Part shown: piece after piece, positions 42,101-46,664 of the stretch
Position numbering within the stretch: the first letter of the stretch is position 1
Layout: every line of letters begins with the position of its first letter
Assembly (NCBI GenBank): GCA_032622095.1
Contig: CP136063.1
Location: forward strand, 143,981,950-144,045,949
Direction of reading: 5' to 3'
From: Siphonodentalium dalli
Taxonomy: Eukaryota; Mollusca; Scaphopoda; Gadilida; Siphonodentaliidae
DNA: 64,000 nucleotides
Position numbers and translations under genes: made by a program
The notes under the pieces: model-generated
Databases searched by the model: none
What the model was told of the DNA's origin: nothing
The model's input: the letters and a program-made list of their open reading frames with translations, nothing else

Positions 42101-42674
42101 GAATACCCTCGTTCACTTATTATGCAGTTAACATTTACAAATTTATAACTAATTAGAGTGATTATCTCAAATATTGTTCAGACGTGAAAGTCTAGTTGTA
42201 TATTTGTGATAATGTTCGTCGTTTGTTATCAATATATATATAACGTCCTTCATTTCCATGTCACATTGTAATTTTTATTTTATATATCCATGCAATGTAA
42301 AACATGTGTCCGTTACATGTAGTAACGACCAAAATATCCGTTTCAAGCAAGCCTTCGGTTTCGTTGCGAGATGATTTGCATCCAGCAGTTCCCGAAATAT
42401 GCAAATTGAGGGCCAACTTAACATGGTTAATTAATCCGCTGCTTACCGACAGCATATCTTACCTCCGATACGTAGGTTCGATCTCTTGGTTCTGAATAGT
42501 TGAATCCAAACAGACATCCTGTCTCTGTGGTAAAGTTAGAACTGTTTGTTACTTTGATTAAATTGATAGCACATTTCTCGTATGAAATCTCGTCATATTC
42601 GGTCAAGTTGATACCATGTTCTGTAAACTCCGTTAAGTTATTTGGTGTGCTGCACACGTGCGTCGGCTCGTACC
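32..42674 (-). CDS. SLC22-type organic cation/anion/carnitine transporter (MFS), partial, seven exons
   Basis: Predicted plasma-membrane uniporter or exchanger of organic ions. The subfamily (OCT, OCTN or OAT) cannot be decided. Coding exons in reading order are 42674-42463, 9904-9677, 6508-6306, 4205-3909, 2811-2677, 2059-1974 and 152-32. Every intron is GT-AG, and the phases (0,0,2,2,2,1) join without a break over about 427 codons; the family is usually about 530-600 residues. Seen in order: extracellular loop with five N-glycosylation sequons; WD-x-GC after the loop; the first MFS motif AFGRRKT; the TM4-5 motif EVIPTELR; ESIRWLL; a Ser/Asp-rich cytoplasmic loop; NVLVYYG in TM7; the second MFS motif KLGRRRA; QEIFPTNLR after TM10. 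Exon 1 (start codon, TM1) is not visible, and the final exon(s) with TM11-12 lie beyond the left edge. Family assignment is very secure. The long first intron is inferred from the phase match. Confidence 0.93.
153..1973. other. Transporter intron, nothing recognised
   Basis: Intron between the TM9 and TM10 exons. AT-rich unique-looking sequence. I see no repeats, coding similarity or RNA gene on either strand. Confidence 0.6.
1974..2059 (-). CDS. SLC22-like exon: second GRR motif and TM9
   Basis: An 86-nt exon with acceptor tctcatatag and donor GTAAGT. It encodes LGRRRA, the C-terminal-half MFS signature between TM8 and TM9, followed by the hydrophobic VFHAFAGVTLLISTIL. It leaves in phase 1, matching the next exon. 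Confidence 0.92.
2677..2811 (-). CDS. SLC22-like exon: TM7-TM8
   Basis: A 135-nt exon with no methionine, so an ATG-based ORF scan misses it; I found it by reading the minus strand. The acceptor is ctgtgttttag and the donor a strong GTAAGT. The opening G completes the TGG codon left by the previous exon. It encodes NVLVYYGLFL (TM7) and NSLADLPAYPIMW (TM8), both family-typical, and ends with AA, which joins the A of the next exon to make Lys before LGRRR. Confidence 0.92.
3909..4205 (-). CDS. SLC22-like exon: large intracellular loop and start of TM7
   Basis: A 297-nt exon with acceptor tttgttacag and donor GTAAGC. It encodes KESIRWLL (family PESPRWL, with Lys in place of Pro), an amphipathic KERYKDARKVIKKA segment, a hydrophilic loop rich in Asp, Asn and Ser with possible phosphorylation sites (SDPTISFNDCESES), then LLRNCIIIWFGW leading into TM7. 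A compound TIR element begins only 77 bp upstream of its acceptor. Confidence 0.93.
4283..6015. mobile_element. Compound TIR element: two MITE-like copies end to end
   Basis: The outer ends are inverted copies starting AGGCCCGTTCCAAACGACGG and flanked by TA on both sides (4281-4282 and 6016-6017). An inward-facing terminus ends at 5680, and 3 bp later a new terminus starts at 5684, so the structure reads as copy 1 (4283-5681) abutting copy 2 (5683-6015). The first 275 bp (4283-4558) is an imperfect inverted repeat of copy 2. No transposase is encoded, so it is non-autonomous. It sits in the intron just upstream of the transporter exon at 3909-4205. Confidence 0.75.
4730..5265. repeat. Tandem array, about 61-bp unit, about 9 copies
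   Basis: Units repeat the pattern gatttataataattcatat followed by atacCGGTATT, then a GGGATAGGGG-like purine block. Copies start near 4749, 4805, 4867, 4927, 4990, 5050, 5110, 5171 and 5236. Units differ by point changes and small indels. The array lies inside the first copy of the compound TIR element. Confidence 0.8.
6306..6508 (-). CDS. SLC22-like exon: TM4-TM6
   Basis: A 203-nt exon that enters in phase 0 after acceptor ttcatttcag and leaves in phase 2 at donor GTGAGT. It carries the family motif EVIPTELRT, then two hydrophobic segments separated by QEQSWRTLQL. Its last two bases (TT) join the A opening the next exon to make a Leu codon, giving an unbroken run into FMKESIRWL. Confidence 0.93.
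6509..7957. other. Transporter intron, nothing recognised
   Basis: AT-rich intron sequence 5' of the TM4-TM6 exon. No coding similarity, RNA gene or clear repeat was seen apart from a short A-tract near 7510. Confidence 0.5.
7958..8245. repeat. CAT/ATC trinucleotide microsatellite
   Basis: About 290 bp of imperfect CAT repeats (with CGT and CAA variants) on the plus strand. Short ORFs here, such as a poly-Asp one on the minus strand, are translations of the repeat and not genes. Confidence 0.9.
8328..9060 (-). pseudogene. CR1/L2-like LINE fragment (EN-RT linker and start of RT)
   Basis: Minus-strand reading gives the acidic linker between endonuclease and reverse transcriptase (KIWERNRNDSLRRACKDPQLFW, then FTGDEILNAIDRIKSEKSP). 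After a frame change comes the RT start (TSILNKRLVEFCDQCDTF, then NNSTVDNVFNLKCIIDLYL). The catalytic region is absent and the fragment is cut at both ends and frameshifted. The order of motifs identifies a non-LTR retrotransposon of the jockey/CR1 group; the exact clade is not determined. Confidence 0.8.
9061..9676. other. Transporter intron, nothing recognised
   Basis: Spacer between the LINE fragment and the TM2-TM4 exon. No feature seen. Confidence 0.5.
9677..9904 (-). CDS. SLC22-like exon: TM2-TM4 with first MFS signature
   Basis: A 228-nt exon, phase 0 at both ends, with acceptor acaattacag and donor GTATAG. It encodes WDMGCQDG, the TM2 stretch LAQSLTMLGQGLGGI, the cytoplasmic MFS motif ADAFGRRKT, a hydrophobic TM3 and the RLATG start of TM4. 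Spacing to the next exon reproduces the usual 20 residues between this Arg and the TM4 Glu. Confidence 0.93.
10193..11206. repeat. Scattered short palindromes built on TACCATGGTA and GGTAC
   Basis: Two clusters (10193-10315 and 11050-11206) are rich in variants of TACCATGGTA, CAGGTACC and AGTACCA. A third cluster lies at 14500-14577, on the other side of the plus-strand LINE. The cluster at 10193-10315 also has an imperfect direct repeat (GGTAC-TGGAGTAxCAAATACC). Between 10316 and 11050 I see nothing. Confidence 0.5.
11215..14290 (+). pseudogene. 5'-truncated CR1/L2-like LINE, degraded
   Basis: In order: the C-terminal part of an AP-endonuclease domain (TNFTEYSETLIDVVLINEN, 11230-11300), the EN-RT linker, RT, and a zinc-finger-like tail. 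RT landmarks are KASGPDCISPRLLK, DISKAFDKVW, and the catalytic FADD at 12699-12710. The tail has a CVCGE...EHYLLEC pattern (about 13645-13695). Decay is clear: TAA at 12223 inside SNP-NYRPISLL, a frameshift near 12268, TGA at 12951 and a frameshift near 13240. The 3' untranslated part ends around 14290 after GGAATAAATACTG. It lies in the transporter intron, antisense to the host gene. Confidence 0.9.
14291..14915. other. Spacer with TACCATGGTA palindrome cluster
   Basis: Contains the palindrome cluster at 14500-14577 and a short (AT)n run near 14881. Nothing else recognised. Confidence 0.5.
14926..15067. repeat. Imperfect long hairpin, about 142 bp
   Basis: Left arm contains GGAAAAATCTCACCC and AGATATTTGGTCCGGACAC. 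The right arm contains the inverse (GTGTCCAGCCCAAATATCTGG, then CAGGTGAGATTTTTCC), with an inner loop near GGCATGCAAGCC. The outer ends TCATGA and TCATGA also pair. It has no coding content and is probably a small foldback element. Confidence 0.7.
15271..15345. repeat. Inverted repeat, about 33-bp arms
   Basis: Left arm AAACAGCATACCTTCCTGCA and onward pairs with the right arm ending AAAGGTAAGCTGTTT. The loop is a G-tract (8-9 G). Two or three mismatches in the arms. Confidence 0.75.
15465..18790 (-). pseudogene. CR1/L2-like LINE, degraded, EN-RT-Zn tail
   Basis: Minus-strand order: endonuclease from LCFNETHLDP (catalytic Glu) through RGGGICV and ILLGMSYR (18760-18440) to PGVSDHLGVYV; linker with the block FTEDEIILAIKSLKLNKA (about 17550); RT with NYRPISLLHCLGKIFEKVV, FCDISTAFERVW (the second Asp of this block replaced by Glu), GVPQCSILGPFLFL and catalytic YADD (about 16941-16930). 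A tail near 16030 has CAFGNQCENAYHYIFMC. Breaks include stops near 16423 and 16220 and frameshifts around 17450-17700. The 3' UTR ends near 15465 with GAAATAAAATATG. It is 5'-truncated near 18790 and lies in the same orientation as the transporter gene. Confidence 0.92.
18790..18990 (-). pseudogene. Probable LINE 3'-end fragment
   Basis: Minus-strand reading ends a polypeptide-like stretch (PRKRHDKSLSGLLSNPRF), then runs into an AT-rich tail with TTGTAAATTATGTCAATTTG, a style typical of CR1/L2 3' ends. It abuts the truncated 5' end of the LINE at 15465-18790, suggesting one inserted beside the other. The call rests on style, not on a conserved domain. Confidence 0.4.
19147..19292. repeat. 146-bp near-perfect hairpin (foldback MITE candidate)
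   Basis: Arms 19147-19211 and 19228-19292 (65 bp each) pair with three mismatches, leaving a 16-nt loop. Arms contain ATAAAGAATTTATTTTTGC and GTGGGCATCTATTTGG. No coding content. Confidence 0.9.
19293..20060. other. 3' flank of the recombinase-like ORF
   Basis: AT-rich sequence downstream of the minus-strand Crypton/KIAA1958-like ORF. No poly(A) signal could be singled out and nothing else was recognised. Confidence 0.5.
20061..21752 (-). CDS. Crypton/KIAA1958-like tyrosine-recombinase-fold protein (DUF3504), intact 563-codon ORF
   Basis: The longest open frame in the window and the only long undamaged one. Residues 1-190 are low complexity: acidic blocks (YEEEEDI, ECDDDASE) and a Ser/Thr run near 135-150. 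From about 195 it matches the DUF3504 domain of KIAA1958, QRICH1 and ZMYM-type proteins, which derive from Crypton tyrosine recombinases. Landmarks: KQKQLKKIGKGNKPN, PISDEEITKLYE, HTLWFN-SIHFGLR (candidate catalytic R341), WGDV, NERQTKTRTG, KRLTN-SARK (R476), ISGHKN (H499), SINNYSYIS (Y508 or Y510). Box II reads T473-S-A-R476, so the usual His of HxxR is Thr. Met35 (codon 21650-21648) has a better Kozak context (A at -3) than Met1 and may be the real start. It is nested in the long transporter intron on the same strand. It may be a live or recently live Crypton, or a domesticated gene; terminal features were not found. Confidence 0.85.
   Translation of the reverse strand: MRLKTVKSEVNAISVQSTSATVHCTAVIVNLSTKMSFNLSSDISDELIDMEQFGDLEEMFAVPYEEEEDIKPDKTIFHHDHHGHDEIITFHESVRDNEQLSSDSELTTLPLDNATLTSSTSSMTTPIIPSSSRMNITSTTTTTSTSESECDDDASETEVTTNQGPETERNFLEIDDDNVQRFINEKENKNTLKKSTYDLKIVVEFFNQQGERRELHEIPPEELDLLLSRFLLSVRRIDGEEYEPSSLRGIISSVDRHLWRHKYGTTIIGSKDNCLITTRRTLDAKQKQLKKIGKGNKPNRSDPISDEEITKLYEIGQLGSSTPESILHTLWFNHSIHFGLRVVKEHYNLSWGDVTLHKDSNGKEYMKINERQTKTRTGADIRNVRESSPRMYSTGIENDRNPIYIYKLFASKRPADYKNDSDPFYIATRTVPVTKPTDMWFKKQRVGERKLSEIMDRMTVNANIDNGKRLTNTSARKLLVSKLRKNNVAPTDIAHISGHKNLASINNYSYISDQQKEHCSLILSNSTSSIQSDKPSTSITAVCLPEAENNDTSTDPRKSASSN
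21753..23151. other. Upstream region of the recombinase-like ORF
   Basis: Holds a CCAAT motif near 21817, a perfect CRE palindrome TGACGTCA at 22161-22168 and a short hairpin (TTTATCCG/CGGATAAA) at 22254-22279. Purine-rich sequence follows at 22320-22620. It could include the promoter of the minus-strand ORF; this is inference only. Confidence 0.3.
22161..22168. promoter_or_regulatory. CRE-like palindrome
   Basis: TGACGTCA, the full CREB/ATF consensus, about 410 bp upstream of the recombinase-like ORF. An 8-bp match alone is weak evidence. Confidence 0.25.
23152..24952. mobile_element. TIR element, about 1.8 kb, non-autonomous
   Basis: The ends are inverted (GGCCCGATTCGTCATCTC at left, inverse of GAGATGACGAATCCGGCC at right), each flanked by TA. 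Both subterminal regions are loaded with GGTTTAAACC palindromes and CTGGTTT/AAACCAG motifs. Internal ends at 23265-23310 and 23555-23600 carry the same ATTCGTCATCTC/GAGATGACGAAT motif, suggesting nested or duplicated termini. No transposase seen; a 65-codon ORF at 23681-23878 is not recognised. Confidence 0.7.
25420..26216 (-). pseudogene. LINE ORF1-like (coiled coil plus RRM-like, L1-ORF1/transposase_22 type)
   Basis: A 227-codon frame (25533-26216) has an acidic N-terminus, a heptad-rich segment at residues about 75-115 (LSKRDAKILELENKLRTVND), then the hallmark QYGRRTNLRLSGIPE, RSHRVGPFKKP, and a domain ending PSSLMRTLHELMLK. After its stop another frame continues the typical C-terminal part (ECWTFDGNIYAREAQG) to about 25420, implying a frameshift near 25545. 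Proteins of this kind bind RNA in LINE ribonucleoprotein particles. No matching RT follows, so the element is truncated or rearranged. It adjoins the left arm of the foldback structure. Confidence 0.75.
26473..27570. repeat. Three diverged tandem monomers of about 367 bp (left foldback arm)
   Basis: Monomers start at CCAAAATTCAG at 26473, 26841 and 27208. Each runs through CTGTTTT-AAATTCGG, TACAAAAGCACA-like sequence, a GCCTC/GCCCCTCTTAATxGGCGAT block and a CCCCACC end. A fourth, weaker start lies near 27569. The right arm (30753-32444) carries the same monomers inverted. Confidence 0.75.
28370..30330 (-). pseudogene. Ty3/gypsy-type gag and protease remnants
   Basis: Minus-strand frames read, in order: a capsid-like start (FVTPDSYNGTRSWLDHQAHF, about 30250); DLLLGQGEDYKVLVGA and LRARRQRAG (30140-29990); RHAVELEAFAKSDKHRAKY (about 29840); a Lys/Glu/Gln-rich segment; then a retropepsin-like block (GGGLYLDCNIYGQPVRFL, about 29320). 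There the active-site D-T-G is replaced by G-T-G. The frames at 28912-29256 and 28379-28823 are not recognised. Many frame breaks; no RT, integrase or LTR seen. This is a dead fragment inside the foldback core. Confidence 0.65.
32445..33140. other. Spacer, YY1-like motif
   Basis: Contains AAGATGGCGGC at 32908-32918, a full YY1 consensus. Otherwise no recognised feature. Confidence 0.4.
33152..33364 (-). pseudogene. LINE 5' fragment: hydrophobic leader, 2A-like motif, start of endonuclease
   Basis: A 70-codon frame. Residues 18-29 are strongly hydrophobic, followed directly by SGDIEINPGP (D-I-E-x-N-P-G-P at residues 32-39, bases 33271-33248), then ISIFQYNIRSIRNKLE. The last matches the first AP-endonuclease motif of CR1/L2/Rex1-type LINEs, with the catalytic Asn in YN-x-RS. 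The 2A-like motif normally causes ribosome skipping between Gly and Pro, separating the leader from the polyprotein. Sequence beyond the first endonuclease motif is lost. Confidence 0.8.
33438..33481. repeat. 22-bp tandem duplication
   Basis: GACTATTGCAGCCAAATAAC plus CA occurs twice in a row. Confidence 0.85.
33482..35150. other. Intron spacer with a palindrome-rich patch
   Basis: Mostly unrecognised. 34950-35120 is dense in inverted short motifs (GGCGCxxxxTTTCGGCG, AATGGCGC, CGCCATTA), suggesting a decayed MITE end. CATGGCTGCC-GCGGCCAT at 34838-34858 recurs at 63614-63631. Confidence 0.4.
35455..36229 (+). pseudogene. Gag-like/ORF1-like basic protein, one frameshift
   Basis: Frame 1 starts at the ATG at 35455 (MELIPDAALAAIERSQIADI). 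It continues through NLQSNRGYLTLCVEF into a very basic stretch (KKKTPARRRRDAARRAKWKK). A frameshift near 35725 moves to a second frame (to 36229) with an acidic, Pro/Ser-rich middle, an Asn run and a Glu/Gln/Arg-rich helix (REAQKKRQAEQRRQTEEIE), ending in a Lys/Arg tail. The layout (structured N-domain, basic linker, coiled C-part) resembles ORF1 or gag proteins of retroelements, but I do not recognise a named family. Local GC content is clearly higher than in the surroundings, which suggests a younger insertion. Confidence 0.45.
36310..36400 (+). other. GC-rich stem-loop and leader before the MULE ORF
   Basis: GAAAGGGCCCTTCGGCCCTTTC forms a compact hairpin at about 36314-36335, with a UUCG-type loop, followed by CCCGGGGCTAGCTACCCC and an A-rich leader before the ATG at 36399. 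Could be a terminator-like or translational structure of the element; function not known. Confidence 0.35.
36399..36887 (+). pseudogene. Internally deleted MULE transposase
   Basis: The first 101 codons carry a zinc-finger-like start (SNGGRHLVYGHFIF, eroded FLYWCH type), then FATTSNFQLLNDAF and YCDGTFEKSPKLFHQLYTIHAF. This is the MULE DDE-domain signature, with the first catalytic Asp at residue 75. An in-frame TAG at 36702 follows. The same frame then reads FSIAVLNHH and RTTNHVEGWHRKL, which belongs near the C-terminal end of MULE transposases (R-T-N-N-x-(V/L)-E-G-W-H), and ends at TGA 36885. The middle of the catalytic domain, with the remaining acidic residues, is missing, so it is inactive. 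Confidence 0.8.
37190..38400. repeat. Tandem array, about 170-215-bp units, about 7 copies
   Basis: Each unit has GCTTGCTTCCCTCATATGG, TTGACTTAAAATTGGGTAAA, CATCAGCATCCCTGCCCCA, TCTCCATCCCGGAGCTCTAG, GGGACATCTCCTGCACAGAT and GTCATAAAAAGGGAATTAGG. The CTTCCCTCAT landmark falls near 37207, 37418, 37607, 37821, 38011, 38181 and 38376. Copies are diverged and vary in length. Confidence 0.85.
39291..39559. repeat. Array of 10 copies of palindrome TTGGACTTAAGTCCAA
   Basis: Ten copies, seven perfect over GGACTTAAGTCC, the others with one change (TAGACTTAAG, AAGTACAA). Two copies flank an inverted pair of a 32-bp unit (ATACCACATAATTGTGAATT onward, 39390-39421, inverse at 39490-39521). Confidence 0.95.
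40286..40542. repeat. Array of 12 copies of palindrome TTGGACTTAAGTCCAA
   Basis: Twelve copies spaced mostly by 3-12 bp, nine perfect over GGACTTAAGTCC, three with one change (GGTCTTAAG, AAGTACAA, AAGTCTAA). The outer two end copies match in inverse the first copies of the array at 39291, showing that the arrays are terminal inverted repeats of one element. Confidence 0.95.
40590..41317. repeat. Diverged short repeats inside the foldback right half
   Basis: Phrases such as GTGGATTCTTGTTATGCCAC, TTTCAGCTGTTCA and CGTTACTAAATCGCCTCTGTG recur two to four times between 40700 and 41300, indicating an old tandem repeat of about 120 bp. Confidence 0.5.
41532..42462. other. Transporter intron, nothing recognised
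   Basis: No coding similarity or clear repeat in the sequence between the foldback element and the glycosylated-loop exon. Confidence 0.5.
42463..42674 (-). CDS. SLC22-like exon: extracellular loop after TM1
   Basis: The acceptor (ttgatttcag) lies at the high-coordinate end and the donor GTAAGA at 42462. The exon enters with two bases of a split codon and leaves in phase 0. It encodes the family pattern Y-x-P-x-H-x-C near the start, further cysteines (EKCA, GCLF), five N-x-S/T sequons and RDRTYVSE, which joins to WDMGC in the next exon exactly as the family's conserved EWDL-C does. This is the most 5' exon I can recognise. Confidence 0.88.
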
Positions 42675-43915
42675 CTGAAATCGATATTTGTAAAACTCAT
42701 CTACTGGATCATTGTGATATAAGTCACATGGACGATACTGTGGGAATTAAACATCATTAGATAAAGGTCCACATAATGTCCTATGTTATTTCTGTATTGC
42801 TATACCGCTCCTTAAAATACGATGGAGATATACATTCCACCAAATGTATCCACGAAGTGAATGAAAATCGATTGATTGAAAAACAAAACTCCCCCGTTTT
42901 ATTCCAGTATGAATTGCGCGTCGCTTAAACGATGCATGACTACACGACGAAGTTTCGTTTCCATCGCATTGATAGTCAGCTATTAAGCATCGCCTCAATA
43001 TTATAGAAGTACAACTCATCGTTAAGCGTTGGTACATCTAAAATAAAACATAGTGTTTACATTGTTCTGTCGAATAACTTCAAGAGATATATGTTCTATA
43101 TCGTAAATCAATTGAAAGAGGAACTTGTTTCTTCAAGTGGTAAATAAAACTATACTATAGACAAGTGATTTATCGAATGTAATTTGGTGTATAGTATATG
43201 TGGTCCTATAAATGTTTTATATATATGTGTCATTCAGTGTTGTGCGTAATTAAATTTTTGTGTGAAGTACTCGCAGATGAGGACTTCCCAAGATTCAAGA
43301 TGACACCAAGAAGATCGACAATCCAAGTAATTTCACGTCACTTTCTTTCAAACGGCGATGATCCGCAAAAACAAATTCCACTTGAAATATACCCCGTGAC
43401 AGATTTGGACAGCATTTTTGGCTGTCACTCAATATCAAACACTTATCGGCCGCCATGTTGACAGCATTCCTGTGAAACCGAGTCCAATGGTGGAACCCTA
43501 TGTGTGGAGTAACGAAATTCAATGCTGAACAATATATCAATATATTGTTTTTTTTATCTGTGCACAATACATCCTGTGAGATTACCTGGTTAGCAGCCAT
43601 CTTCAAGTTGGGCACCATCTTGCTTTCGGGCAATAACAGAGAAACAAATTCGTCTATATAAATTGTATAATGGATATATGAGATTTGAAGGTTCTAACAT
43701 TTGCACTTGATGTTTAAGAACGACAATAATTACCGCCTCGACGTTCCGTAAAATTATCGCCGGTCATGTTACATATCTTATTCCGTGAATCTGTTGTCTC
43801 GTTTGCCCGCGTAAAACACATGTAATAGATGGGCTGACAAAACCACTGTTAACGAATATCCAGTCGCAAGTCAATTAATCGACCAAAACACAGTTTCATC
43901 ACATAATTAGCCCCT
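42675..43915. other. Transporter 5' intron or upstream DNA
   Basis: I looked here for the missing first coding exon (start codon, TM1) and found no minus-strand reading with the expected hydrophobic segment and phase-1 donor. A YY1-like motif (inverse of AACATGGCGGC) lies at 43449-43459. Confidence 0.4.
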
Positions 43916-44590
43916 AAACCTGGCCTCATATTTTTAGTAAGATACTCGTGTCTTATCCGCACGCGGAGTGACGTAAAATATTAGTGCAATGATATCGATC
44001 AATGTTATTATTACCTTAATTAGAATATAAATATGTTATTATACGCTCAATATTAATCATATTATCCACCGCTAGCAGTGAAGATATAGAAAATTACTCT
44101 TCCATTTTGGCTTTGACGTTACGGATGTCTATGACGTAACCGAATTTCTTGAATAATTAACTATCATATAATTGTAAAAATTTAATGTTAACCATATATA
44201 TCAGCATTAGTATAAATATATTATGAAGTATTATATTTGAATGTGACCTTGTTATAATGGGTATTATTTAATGGATGGTTGTTTTATTTCATTGTGGTGT
44301 ATTTTGAAATATAACGGTGATAAATGACAGCAATCAGCTCTGTCGTGGCTCGAATCAAGGTTAAACGAAGCCTGGTTGTCTTTACAAATGATCAATATAT
44401 ATGCACAGCACGCGTATAATAAAAAGAAAACCTAGTGTTTTTGAGTGGATACCGAAACCGAAACCTGGCCTCATACTTTTAGTACGACGCTCCTACCTTA
44501 TCCGCACACGAAGTGACGTAAGAGCTTAGTGCAATGATCTCGATCAATGTTAATATCATGTTAATTAGAATATAAATATGATATTCAATT
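43916..44590. repeat. Pair of diverged direct repeats, about 130 bp each, 545 bp apart
   Basis: 43916-44044 and 44461-44590 share AAACCTGGCCTCATA, CTTATCCGCACxCGxAGTGA, TTAGTGCAATGAT, CGATCAATGTTA and TTAATTAGAATATAAATATG in the same order. The DNA between is AT-rich with no recognised gene. Confidence 0.85.
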
Positions 44591-44858
44591 TGAGATGGGT
44601 TATTTGGTGTTGACTGTGGTTGAAAAAATCTGTTAACACGAAAAGACACATTTAAAATAGAACTTTACATGAATTCCACGAAAAGGCGGCCATGGATACC
44701 GATAATGGGTATTTGCATCATTGTCATGTCATCGGGGAATGTTGTTGCTTCTTCTGTATTTCATTATTACTATCCAATGAATATATTTTGGAATGGTCAT
44801 TGCCCTCACTATACAATCTCTTAAACACCAGATATTGTGTGACTGGGGATCAATGATG

Positions 44859-44870
44859 CGCGCATGCGCA
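44859..44870. promoter_or_regulatory. NRF-1 consensus palindrome
   Basis: CGCGCATGCGCA fits YGCGCAYGCGCR completely, which stands out in AT-rich DNA. NRF-1 sites commonly mark animal promoters. No first exon could be tied to it. Confidence 0.35.
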
Positions 44871-45257
44871 GTCAACGCATATTTTCATGTTTTGCCAAAT
44901 AAGGTCAAATGAACCAAAATATCATTTTCAAGCAGCTCAATGGTCATTCTAGGTTAATAGTGGGGCATGTGTGGAAATGTTATTTTTGTCACATTTCCCA
45001 TATCACAATCTGCCTCAATTACCATAGTATCCCCTTTTTGCACATATATTTTAGTAAAATGACGGTTTAACCCCTACCAACAACCCGTTTCTAAGGTAAA
45101 AACAGTCGCGTAGCAACCGTTGCCATGGAAAGTATTTTCGTGATTGCCTCCATATCTGAAAATAATACGTGGGACCTAATATACAAATGTGCCAAGTTTT
45201 ATGCTTTTATGACAATGTCCGCATTTGTTACACAAAAAACTATACCTAAAAAAATCG

Positions 45258-45668
45258 CACGGTGATTCCGTCACGCCCGTTGTGTGATTCCGTCACGGCG
45301 AACAAACCGAGTTAACTATTAATATACACATAAGTGTGTGACAATGCGGCTTTTTTCTGCAAGTATAATGTATCTACTTTACTAATTGGAAACTTTTTCC
45401 AGGTCAGCTTGGCTGAATGAGCAGGGTTCTTCAATAGTACGGACCTACCCTCATATTGATGGCACTTTTTTGGTGATTCCGTCACGGACACAATTTGACC
45501 CAGAGTGAGATGATACTTAAATACACATATAGTTGTATATAATCAAACAACTTTGTATAGTATGTACAAGGTTTTTTATTTTAAGCGGTACCCTACTGGT
45601 CATAATTTTAGATTTTATAGGCCACAGAAAAGTGAAATTCCGTAAAATTTCGTGATTCCGTCACGCTG
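45258..45668. repeat. Dispersed dyad GTGATTCCGTCACG in a diverged tandem repeat
   Basis: Copies at about 45261, 45282, 45472 and 45651. The segments after the second and third copies (AACAAACCGAG...ATACACATAAGTGTGT; CAATTTGACCCAGAG...ATACACATATAGTTGT) align over roughly 190 bp, so two of the intervals are diverged tandem units. Confidence 0.65.
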
Positions 45669-45684
45669 GAATTCATGCTTAGTG

Positions 45685-45727
45685 TTCATCATCACCACCA
45701 CCATCATCATCATCACCATCACGATCA
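45685..45727. repeat. CAT/CAC microsatellite
   Basis: Short imperfect trinucleotide run (CATCATCACCACCACCATC and onward). Confidence 0.9.
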
Positions 45728-46221
45728 CGGAACAAGTCTTGTTACTTCTAGTTCCGGTAACATGCAGTAAATAAGTTTTACATTTAGAGTTAATAATCAC
45801 AACCCAAAGGGTTGTTTTACAGTAACATAAGCGACGCAAGTATAGTTGTGACGTCAGTAATTTATATACCCTATCAACATGAAAAAATTGTTTTTACATC
45901 CGGCCGATTCAGACCTATGGGGCCCTATGGTGGCCGCCATGTTGGAATAGAATTGTCAAATTAATAAAACGAATTTATTTTTCTTCTTCGATCAGCCTCC
46001 CTGTAGCAACACTATTAAATTTGAAAAACAAAATCAACCTTATTCAAAATTAAATGCTTAATGTGGATTTAGCTGACGCGGGCGCATAGCATTCGGCAAA
46101 CATCGCCAGATTCCGTACCGTTACAGTTAGAATATTACGTCCCCTGGCAGGCCATAGCAACGTTGGAAATGATGACGTAATTTCGTTACAAAATGGTGGC
46201 GCTCTCTTGTTTGCGAAATTT

Positions 46222-46662
46222 GAAATGGAATTGCTTGTTATTGTTATCGCTCGTATTTTAAATGTACAACGGTATCATAGCACGCAAGCGTTGATAACAA
46301 ACGAGAAAGCACAAGCGAAGATAGCACTACGAGCCAATTACTGGAATGACTTTAGAGTCAAAGCAGTCAAAAGAAGAAGAAGAATAACAACAACATGTCA
46401 ACATGACAACAACAACAACTTGTTAACTTTAACTAGTTTAAGTTGTTTTGAAGTTGACGTGAACTGTGTTCAAAGTGAAAATCAGTCAGTCGGAAAGAAA
46501 CTCAATGACGAATCTGTGACTGAAAAAAATATGAAAATGAAGGTCACTGGAATGGAATGTGGACTGGTCTGTGCAGTGCAGACTGCTCACCACGGCGATT
46601 TGACTTGTTCTGTTATTGTTCAATTGTATGTCTGTTTTCACCTGGACTGGTTTAGTGGTTAG
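46222..46662 (+). CDS. Unrecognised ORF, about 145 codons
   Basis: Open from an ATG at about 46225 (MELLVIVIARILNVQRYH) to the stop before 46665. N-terminal hydrophobic stretch, a KAVKRRRR basic patch, an Asn run and a Cys-containing tail (MECGLVCAVQ). No family recognised. Upstream are a TGACGTAA half-CRE (46173) and an ATGG in good context at 46192 opening another short frame. May be a chance ORF. Confidence 0.2.
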   Translation, partial: EMELLVIVIARILNVQRYHSTQALITNEKAQAKIALRANYWNDFRVKAVKRRRRITTTCQHDNNNNLLTLTSLSCFEVDVNCVQSENQSVGKKLNDESVTEKNMKMKVTGMECGLVCAVQTAHHGDLTCSVIVQLYVCFHLDWFSG

Positions 46663-46664
46663 AC

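Noticed and set aside
42786-43037. 83-codon minus-strand frame just upstream of the loop exon, considered as exon 1
   Set aside because: No hydrophobic TM1, no family motif, and no donor with the needed phase.
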